From NCBI GenBank assembly GCA_000469685.2, contig LS997567.1, positions 35,937,505 through 36,001,504 on the forward strand: 64,000 bases of DNA. The letters are read 5' to 3'. The notes beneath the pieces were generated by a model. The model did not search any database. It was not told the origin of the DNA and saw only the letters and a list, made by a program, of their open reading frames with translations. Within the stretch, counting starts at the first letter, position 1. Every line of letters begins with the position of its first letter. A program made the translations under genes and the position numbers. Source of the DNA: Haemonchus contortus (taxonomy: Eukaryota; Nematoda; Chromadorea; Rhabditida; Trichostrongylidae). This document shows positions 57,601-64,000 of the stretch, in pieces.

Positions 57601-60600
57601 ATAATTCAATCAATAAGAAAAAGGTGAATCGTCGTATCACTTACTCGATTCCTTGAGTTTGATGTTTTTTGTCATTCTCGATCTGATCGGATATCAATTT
57701 GAACCATCTGGAAAAATTGAATGATCACGTAGCCATGCGATTGCACCATAAAGTGTGCCTGTTTGTAATTATCAAGATGGGCTGCGCGCGGCCGCGAAGC
57801 GCGACAAGGCCATCCAATCAATACTCGTTAACACCCATGAACATGCAATTAATTACACCCTACACCCATCAACGACAGTAGAAAGTAGCAACGTTACTGC
57901 TACTGCGCATGAATAAAAAGGTTTCCCAAAACTCCCTATGGATCGCCTTTGGCCTGGCTGTCACTCGTACTACCGGTAGAAGACTGTTAAGTTCACCGAA
58001 ATGCAGGAACCCTGGTACTAGCCGTTTCATAGTTATATGAGACTCACGTCTTCCTTTCAGTTGCCGTGGCTGCTACAAGCTCATAGATCTGTGCACCGTA
58101 TTGACTGTTGAACACGAGAAAGAATGCCCGTTTGTCATTTGCCTTCTCCTTTGCAATCAAAGGAGCCAACGGCATTATCGGTGACCATTTCGTTTCTTTT
58201 GATGGTTCCAAAGTCTGAAACAGTTAACGTATGATCACAAAGAGTAGCTGGAATAAAATAAAAAATGATTGCAAGGGTTGGAGAGCGCAAAGTGCTGTAT
58301 CTTCCCGAATATCCACAATCATAGCAAAGTCTGAATTGAAATATACTACAAAGTTGTGCCACTACAGTATAACAGTACCTTTCTAACGCGGAAAATGTGC
58401 TTCAAAACTCATAATCTCACTACCATAACGATGAATGGCATCTGAGTGTATGGCGCATCCCGAGAAGAAATGTAGCCATGTCAACTTACCAAATGATTTT
58501 TGGTATAAATGAAATATCCTTTTTAAACGGTATTGTATAGCCCTACTGACACTATATTACCTTCACAAAAGGGGTATTAAAGAAAAAGGAGTCTCTAAAC
58601 CAAATTCTAGAATGGAGGAAACATCATTAGTGAAATTCATAAGCATCGGGACCTAACAGTATATTTTAAGGAAAAAAAAGTTACTAAGTTTTATGAACTG
58701 TGGGTGTGGTGCTGTAGGAACGAAATTGTCGCGTCGCGGCGAGAGACGTCGCGCGCGAAGGAATGTAGCAGAGTGCAGCAGCAAGCAAGAAATACAGGAA
58801 CAAAAGAAATAATAGTAGAATCATGACAATAGTAACAATCGTATAGCGATTGAGCTGTATGAAGAGTGCTAGAACTGTTGTAGTGAGGCAAATGGTCCGC
58901 GGCAGCCGCGTGCGGCGGATCGATTACACAAAACCGTTCCTACTGCCCGTCTCCCCGAGACTGCCCTTACCTTCAATTGCAACTTGTTACCATCGCTGTG
59001 CTTTGTGAGAAATACCAGCATGTTCTCCAGTAATACCACATGTAACTCGATCATCTTTCCTCGATTGAATCGACACGTCAATGGGCCGTCATGTACGAGA
59101 CGGTATCTGAAAGGGGTACAGGTAAGAGTTACCAATGAGTTCACCACAACAATCTGAAAACTTCATTTGCAATTTTACTTTACTCGTTTCCTGGCAAAAG
59201 CTGGACATTTTTTTTGGAAATTCAATCAATTCAGCTTAACAATAAATTCCTATTCAAGGTAATAATTGATGGCATGGCTTGACCCGATCCTTTCAGAGAA
59301 CCTCGTTATCAATTGATTGAAGTAGAAGCTATAGAAGGTTCGATTGACATGGATGGAGATCCTCAAGGAATTCAATTTAGGGCTATACTCGTGGAAGCGC
59401 GACATGGAACTACCCTACTAACCCCCAGCGGTGTATCTTTTATAGGATAAAAGAAGGCTGGGCTGAATTGGACGAGTTTTGATCCAAGGTATGGCCCCAG
59501 CTTACAAGAATGGTGATGGGCATGACCCCATTGCCTTTCTAGATGGTAGAAGAAATCACACCGTCCATTCCTCCTAATAACAAGTTATTCAGCCATTCCT
59601 AACTTAATCTGTCCCTTATTTTCTGGACGAAGTTGAACAAAAGGTAACCTGAAGGAACACTCTTGCGTATCATCTACCTAAACGAAGTATAAACCCAAGC
59701 TAAGTCAAAATGCAGGAAAGTCAGTAGTACTGCTTCCTTAGAAGAGGATGAAGTGGGCGAACATGAAGATCGTGTTCATGGAGAGCCGGAACGGACCACC
59801 CCTAACATTGTTTTATTTATTTTTAACATAATACATTTTTACAAGTTACCTGACATTCCATTTATTTTGCCTCTTCTATTGTAGCCTCACATTACAACTC
59901 AGAGCGCTAAGTATTGAGCAATATCACTCTCTCTCTCTCTCTCTTTTATTACAACTAATTATCCTTTTCCTGCAAAGGGTAAAGTGTTCCCACATCAGTG
60001 TTGACCTGTTGAAATGTGTGAACACAACCTACGGACTTCCACCCAGTTATTGAGGTCGTACACCGCCTTAGGACTGAACGGGTCATTGGTCCCGAGGCGA
60101 TGGGCGGCCCTGACCCAGTAATTGGCTAGTTGACCTGCACTTGTCTTTGTCACTCCATCGATGCCGTTCATTGCGCTAATATCCGTGTTACATTATTTCT
60201 TGATAGGACTATTAAATAATTTTGCGGTTTCAGATACTCTTAATACACTAATGAGGTTCCTTACGTTGTTACGTTTGTTTTGGCGTAGGATTCGAAGAGT
60301 TAGGAAGGTAGGTGCACACATTCCTTTCATCTCTGCCTTTTAGACAACGTGATCATTGAATTAGTATACTTCAACTTTTTAACTTTTTTTTTATTCTTAT
60401 ATATTTTAACAGGTTTACAACTTAGTAGACAAGCAAAGAATGGAACTCCTTGGAAAAAGGGACAACATACGACCAACGGTTAGTTTTTCCAGTTGAATGT
60501 ATAGCCTCCGAAATTACTGGGGCGATAAATGATAGTATTATAAAATATCACTAGTATATTATGTTACATCTTATAGGCATCGACATATCTGTCATTCAAC

Positions 60601-62841
60601 CGACCTCATCCACCGTCAGAAGAATACTTCCTACACAGGAGCACCAGCACCATACTGGACAGGTATTTCGAGCTTCCAATACAGCCCTAGTCTAACGTAT
60701 TGATTCCATTTTAACAAGTAGAATAGAAATGTGAGTAGGTCCTGTATGCTTCACACTTTCTAGACTGGTTGTTGCCAAATACACCCCCGTAGCTGAATCT
60801 GATCCAATTCCTACTAGTAGCCTTACTGGTATAGCCTTACTTATAGTCGTTATCAGGAACTTGTCCACTTTCCTATTCGTCATTTAAAGTAATTTTTCTT
60901 CGAAAAAATACTTTGAGCGAAAATGTACCCTATTGATCTGTTAGTTATGAAAGTAGTATGGTCCGTGTTATCAGTTCGCCTAGTGCAAGGGTAGTGGCAC
61001 AACCATTACTAACTCTTAAGGAATAGCCTTTCTCCCGGTTTCCTCTAGAAACAACCTTCAAGTTGCCATGTTATCCAGAAAATACCAGGAGCAAAATATT
61101 TTAAATTTTAACATAGTAGTTTTACTTCAAAATTTAATTTTTTAATATTAGTAAGTTTGATTTAAAATTTTCTTCAATAAGTAGCATCCCAATTTAGGTG
61201 TTACCTCTTCACCAGCTCTGCATGTCCTAATGATACAGAATACTGGGAAATAGATGACACCATTGTAAGTTATCTACTAGTAGTCCTTTGAGTTCTGTCC
61301 CAAATCGTAAAATCGGAGAACCTTTTCAGGCAGATGACAAAAAGGAATATGTTTTAACTGAAACCGAAGGCACGGTTGTGTTGAAACGTTTTAATGCCAC
61401 AAGCGACCTTCAGCCTACTTTCACTAACCCAGCCAAGGTAAAATTCCTGTTCAAGCGTGTACAGTACTAATTGAATTGTTAGTAATTACTACTTGATTGG
61501 ATTATTTTAGAACAACTCGATGATTATGGGACTTATCGACGCAATGAAGACCTCTATTAAATCGCCGAGGAAGGGACGTAATTCCTTGTTTATTGTGAGT
61601 ACCTTGGGTGTTATGACAGAGCCTACATGAAATAGGCCACGTACGAGCATTTCAAAGGGTCGGGCAGCGGGCCTGGGTCAAGATATACCTCGAAACCAGG
61701 GGACGCGCGCGGCGTCCTAGTTTCGGTTGGGCAGTGGTGTTGGCACGTCCCGACCGACACCTGCCATTGTGCGATTGCTCATTCTTTATGCGACAGCTAC
61801 CTTTGCCCATGCAGTGTCTACAATAATTTTTGGTTACTCAAGTAGTACAAGTGTACGATATTATTTTACCCGATTTTTTCCGGTTTCAGCCCGTCTGCTC
61901 CTCTACACCGTTATGTATCAGCTCGGAATCAGTTTCCATCTTGCCAAATAATAATGAAAACATGAGCGGATACTATAGATCTTTAGATAAACATGTCGTA
62001 AGTTGTCTTTGAAATATGTATGATTGTTGTAGACAATTGGTGTAAAACGTGTTGTTGTTTCAGTCAATCCCTAAATTCCCACCACCTCCACCGCCTGTCG
62101 AAGAGTTCAAAGAAGACACAATGGTTATGATTGATAGCGATGACTTCGCTGTAAGTGTTGAGTAGGCCTTGTAAGCCCTAACGACCTTCCCTACGCGTCT
62201 TGGTAATTTCAGTTATGGGAGGTCGAGAACTGTCGTACTTGCGTGGATTCGATGAGCCCAGATTTATCGCTTTGTGAAGAGTCCGTTATACTGACCGAGG
62301 TGAGTTGCTTTGTTACTAACGCCGTCTTCGTCAAGTACCATCCTTGCTTGGCAAGGATGAATATAGTCTAAAGGTAGACGGGTGGAGAAGACAAAACAGC
62401 GAGCCATCCGAGACCGCATTTTGTGGGGCAGGGTTCTCAGGTCGTAAAGAGGTAGCTACACGTGGGCATAACCCCTTGGGAACCCCAGAACACCACTCTC
62501 CAGGAACTTGCCCAACAAGGATTACCCTGAAGTACACACACACACACCGGTACAACCTTTACTATTCCCATAATCGATGAAACCGTTCACTTCATGACTC
62601 TCATTTATGCTTATGCAAGATCTAATAAAATTACCGTATATTATTATTAATTAGATATTGGCTATATCATTAAACGAGAAATGTTTAGAATGAGGTCGAT
62701 CTGAACGAGACGTTCATCGAAGAAATGACATTTTACGTCGACCGACCACCATCAGAAATGAGCGTCTTACGTGTCTACAGCAAAACCAATCCATCACATT
62801 TCGAGGAAATCTTCTTCTTATCAGAAAGTATTGAAGTATGA
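46457..62841 (+). CDS. Secreted-type protein with two vWA domains, repeat linker and FPPPPP-containing C-terminus, ~26 exons
   Basis: Exons: 46457-46737, 46800-46964, 47418-47509, 47609-47696, 48614-48692, 48846-48994, 49114-49234, 49292-49366, 49433-49540, 49632-49796, 51120-51690, 51748-51833, 51896-52064, 52949-53045, 53110-53205, 59297-59430, 60234-60307, 60414-60479, 60577-60662, 61198-61264, 61330-61437, 61511-61594, 61890-61997, 62064-62150, 62213-62299 and 62689-62841. Every junction keeps frame, giving 3,396 nt or 1,131 residues. The ATG at 46,457 follows a TTTCAG acceptor by two bases and opens a signal peptide (MHHKLLLLCLSFSLFQLSLAQ). vWA1 is about residues 48-230 and vWA2 about 638-825; such domains bind extracellular ligands through a metal site. 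Joining the last eleven exons across a 6.1-kb intron is the weakest step. They could be a separate gene. Confidence 0.75.
48300..48560 (+). repeat. Diverged tRNA-headed SINE in a vWA gene intron
   Basis: AATCAAATCCCGACCGG resembles a B box, and the element closes with CGATTCTGAATG and GGGGCGCATCCC, as other copies do. Confidence 0.55.
48846..51690 (+). CDS. Linker exons of the vWA protein: Ser/Thr-rich, very basic, then tandem repeats
   Basis: Exons 48846-48994, 49114-49234 and 49292-49366 are Ser/Thr-rich and end with VPPWKPRKPS. The exon 49433-49540 is very basic (KNKPRTKKIRKIIRRKLKR) and the next, 49632-49796, repeats the theme (KIIRKKVRRV) before Thr/Pro-rich sequence. The exon 51120-51690 has three 28-residue units starting HEG (DNA period 84 bp from 51,246) and three 17-residue units starting RP (DNA period 51 bp from 51,483). 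No known domain is seen. The basic motifs resemble proprotein-convertase or heparin-binding stretches, which is inference. The intron 49797-51119 contains a palindromic repeat. Confidence 0.7.
50138..50312. repeat. Palindromic GC-rich element in a vWA gene intron
   Basis: TGGCTGCTTTCAGTCTTCGA at the left and its inverse, GAAGTCTGAAAGCAGCCA, at the right. Inner arms are GTCCGTCCGTC and GACGGCGGCGCTA versus TAGCGCCGCCGTC and GACGGACGGA. Confidence 0.8.
51246..51497 (+). repeat. Coding tandem repeat, 84-bp period, three units
   Basis: His-Glu-Gly codons start at 51246, 51330 and 51414. Each unit is 28 residues, and two end FPTP. It lies within an exon of the vWA gene. Confidence 0.75.
51483..51635 (+). 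repeat. Coding tandem repeat, 51-bp period, three units
   Basis: Units begin at 51483, 51534 and 51585 and encode RP-x-(V/I)TV-x-PV...APRI. They differ at only a few bases each. Confidence 0.85.
51748..59430 (+). CDS. Second vWA domain exons
   Basis: The 57-bp intron 51691-51747 (GTAAGT...TTCCAG) joins QTDG to GSRGKCPLDILFIVDSSGS, the second MIDAS. The exon 51896-52064 gives HRVGLIQFAG and FETYRDHSGLMQAF. The exon 52949-53045 gives TTYIGAALESAVQLL and VTTLVILISDG. The exon 53110-53205 gives FSQDDAVRPAEVIRAM and VELYAVSLSRL. The domain still lacks its closing helix, which the phase-matched exon 59297-59430 appears to supply (YQLIEVEAIEGSIDMDGD, then IQFRAILVEA). That exon aligns by eye with the end of vWA1. 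Three repeat elements fill the intron 52065-52948. Confidence 0.8.
52284..52452 (+). repeat. Family 2 related fragment
   Basis: AAAGGTGCAGTTCACGACAA at the left, then the internal GGTTGGACGAGA and GGGTATTCGGACGAG markers. Cut off by a family 1 element. Lies in a vWA gene intron. Confidence 0.65.
52489..52767 (+). repeat. GC-rich element (family 1) with an added internal hairpin
   Basis: Standard ends (GGGGTGTGGTGCAGTAGGAA to CGTTCCTAACGCCCGTCTCCC). It carries a near-perfect ~50-bp hairpin at 52551-52601 where ordinary copies have a single arm. It lies in an intron of the vWA gene. Confidence 0.8.
53693..53815 (-). repeat. GC-rich element (family 1), truncated half
   Basis: Starts AGACGGGCAGTAGGAACGG and breaks off after GAGCTCAATCGC. 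It is followed within a few bases by a truncated family 2 element. Confidence 0.75.
53820..54085 (-). repeat. Family 2 element, half copy
   Basis: Reverse of the family left half, ending GATCGTGAACAGTGCCTTTAA. It abuts a broken family 1 copy. Confidence 0.75.
54108..54237 (-). CDS. Candidate orphan exon, unrecognised
   Basis: Bounded by a TTTTGTAG acceptor and a GTATGC donor. It reads QMTRIISGGFVNGYMVALLD, then SKFNAPDVHQDNQPHMKKDR in one frame. Composition is protein-like and the surrounding sequence is not repeat, but no partner exon with matching phase was found. It lies 1.1 kb downstream of the RhoGEF stop on the same strand, so it may belong to the next minus-strand gene. Confidence 0.3.
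55359..59106 (-). CDS. rhgf-1: RGS-RhoGEF (ARHGEF11/12, rhgf-1 type), 3' part: PH domain and C-terminal tail
   Basis: The family (known) links G-alpha12/13 to RhoA through a DH-PH exchange module. Exons in order: 59106-58971, 58214-58048, 57707-57645, 57586-57540, 57485-57286, 57095-56954, 56881-56781, 56678-56568 and 55490-55359, ending IQPVT then TAA. All phases agree, giving about 366 residues. The first two exons are the PH domain: YRLVHDGPLTCRFN, MIELHVVLLENMLVFL, then KANDKRAFFLVFNSQYGAQIYELVAATATERK. These closely follow human LARG (HDGPLTW, ATD-KAFYVIF, AQIYELVAQTVSERK). The tail includes PTVLEHAQPVLTPTERLRR and a coiled-coil-like LMQVIQDQQSELNTVKQQL. An alternative junction (57529 to 57471) also keeps frame. 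The DH, RGS and PDZ parts are absent, so this is a partial gene in the window. Confidence 0.83.
55632..55919 (+). repeat. ~285-bp element (family 5)
   Basis: GCGTGCGCTTCGTTGCGCGC to GCGCGCAACGGATGTTCTCC. It is in the last intron of the RhoGEF gene. Confidence 0.8.
58701..58956 (+). repeat. GC-rich ~255-bp element (family 1) next to a RhoGEF splice donor
   Basis: Full-length copy, GGGTGTGGTGCTGTAGGAAC to CCTACTGCCCGTCTCCCC. Its edge is 14 bases from the GTAAGG donor at 58970 of the RhoGEF PH-domain exon. Confidence 0.85.
59297..62841 (+). CDS. C-terminal exons: acidic, unrecognised, with an FPPPPPP motif
   Basis: Eleven exons, from 59297-59430 on, join in frame into about 353 residues ending ...FFLSESIEV with a TGA at 62839-62841. 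A short basic segment (LFWRRIRRVRKVYN) is followed by Ser/Thr/Pro-rich and acidic sequence without a recognised domain. At about residue 1028 of the joined protein KFPPPPPPVEEF fits the F-P-P-P-P consensus bound by Ena/VASP EVH1 domains. That would imply a cytosolic position, yet no clear transmembrane helix was found between it and the signal peptide. If these exons form their own gene it could begin at an ATG at 60,251, just downstream of a GGTTTCAG acceptor, or at 60,161, where a hydrophobic leader (MPFIALISVLHYFLIGLL) reads in frame. Confidence 0.65.
59930..59944 (+). repeat. Short CT dinucleotide run
   Basis: CTCTCTCTCTCTCT in non-coding sequence between vWA gene exons. Confidence 0.8.
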
Positions 62842-63093
62842 AAACGTGTCATTACTCTCATTTTATTGCTCTGGTATTAATACTGTAAATATGTACGTAG
62901 ATTTGTTAAATAGTGAAACATAGCTTGTGTAATATATGTATGTGTCATACCTGGAATTTTTAATAATAATAATAAGCTAATAATCTTATTAATAAATAAG
63001 TTCTGTGGTCAGAAGTACAGGGTGTTTTGAACGAAAGTTCCGGAAACTTCAAGCTCATTATGAGAAAATCCAAGTCGTTCCAGCGACAGAGAG

Positions 63094-63196
63094 AGGCTGC
63101 TTTCATAGTCCAGTCGATTTGACCCGCGACTGGCCGAAGAGACCGATCGCGCGACTGGTCGCGGGCCAAATCGTGGACTATGAGAGCAGCCAGACA
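63094..63196. repeat. Foldback element, GCTGCTTTCATAGTCC type (family 4), short
   Basis: GGCTGCTTTCATAGTCCAGT at the left and GTGGACTATGAGAGCAGCC at the right, with about 45-bp arms around CCGATCGCGCG. Confidence 0.8.
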
Positions 63197-63952
63197 CGAG
63201 TGTGGGGCAGAAGGGAGTGCACATCCATAATATTTAAAAAAAAATAAAAAGTTCTTTTTCAGACCTAACGGAATTAGTAGTAATGAACCAGATCTATGTC
63301 ATAGACGAATCTCAAATCTATCGTTAGTCAATGAAAAATTAATAGACGGGTGGAAAAAGATGTCCGCATACCACGTAAGGAGGGCCATCTATGTACGTAT
63401 GAGGCCCCATGATCATATATCGCATTGTTCCTATGACCCTGCAAATTGGAAGGGGAAAGCTCAAGTCTCAAGGGGCTCACCTAGATCTATTCGTCGCTCA
63501 GGTGCGCAATGTCTGTTGAGAAAAGCTTTTACAATCCACTCATTTTTGATTTGATTCCTTCTGCTTTCAATTCACATCGATTCCTTAGTTGAAGTTGAGA
63601 TTAGAAGTCAAAGAATGGAAGTTTGTGAATATTGAATGATCGAGATGAAGGCCTAACGAGCGTCTATCCACCGGAAAGAGGCAGACCGATGGCCTGATAA
63701 CTATTTTGAAATGGAAGAGCTGTAGAGACTGCCGCGAAGATCCAGTACTGGCGAGAGCTGGCATACCGGTTAAGGCCAAGAACGCTCAGTCCAGTTCGGT
63801 TCGATTTCCCTCTACCATGAACAGACCAGAAGCTAGATTTTTGCCTTGCACGATAAAAAAAAATGGGTGATAATAGCAAACATTCCGCTAGAGACTCTTA
63901 ACCCGTGCTTTTGCTGTGGGACAACTGACCAAGAATAGCTGTGTGGATCAAA

Positions 63953-64000
63953 ACGGAGATCGTCCGTTGCGCGCGTCCGTCGAAAGTAGGTCACCCCGCC
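63953..64000 (-). repeat. ~285-bp element (family 5), cut by window end
   Basis: The last 48 bases match the first bases of the copy at 22068 (CCGTTGCGCGCGTCCGTCGA, then AGTAGGTCAC). Confidence 0.75.

Noticed and set aside
59297..59452. Reeler-like domain fragment
   Set aside because: The stretch IQFRAILVEARHG first suggested a reeler domain, but phase and position fit better as the closing helix of the second vWA domain.
1..64000. CRISPR arrays, bacterial operons, rRNA
   Set aside because: No regularly spaced direct repeats with unique spacers, no Shine-Dalgarno-led genes and no rRNA segments were seen; the sequence is eukaryotic.

Overview
The window is nuclear DNA from a nematode, most likely a clade V (strongylid/hookworm-type) species. 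The evidence is many short exons with GT...TTTCAG-type introns, nematode-style proteins, a mariner element, tRNA-derived SINEs and dense short inverted-repeat elements. Genus cannot be fixed from sequence alone. Almost no single open frame is a whole gene, so the genes below were assembled by hand from exons whose splice phases agree.

Three multi-exon protein genes are supported. (1) A minus-strand gene, about 23,546 down to about 8,353, encodes a C2CD2/C2CD2L (TMEM24)-type protein: N-terminal membrane segments, an SMP-like lipid-transfer region, a C2 domain and a basic, Ser/Arg-rich tail. (2) A plus-strand gene, about 46,457 to 62,841, encodes a secreted-type protein with a signal peptide, two von Willebrand factor A (vWA) domains with intact MIDAS motifs, a linker carrying two coding minisatellites, and a unique C-terminal region with an FPPPPP motif. 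(3) A minus-strand gene, 59,106 down to 55,359, is the 3' part of an RGS-RhoGEF (ARHGEF11/12, C. elegans rhgf-1 type): the PH domain and C-terminal tail. Its catalytic DH domain is not in the window.

Genes 2 and 3 interlock. All visible RhoGEF exons lie inside one large intron of the vWA gene on the opposite strand, and the missing 5' RhoGEF exons must lie beyond the vWA gene's 3' exons or be absent.

The rest, especially 23.6-46.4 kb and 1-8.3 kb, is repeat-rich and shows no gene I can support. At least six repeat families recur: a ~255-bp GC-rich element (13 copies), a ~510-bp element ending in TTAAAGGCACAGTTCACGATAA-like repeats and its short derivatives, a ~285-bp element with GCGCGCGTCCGTCG ends, foldback elements beginning GGCTGCTTTCATAGTCC, a tRNA-headed SINE family, and a deleted mariner with unusually long terminal repeats. 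Many sit in introns of the three genes. No rRNA, functional tRNA or CRISPR array was found.
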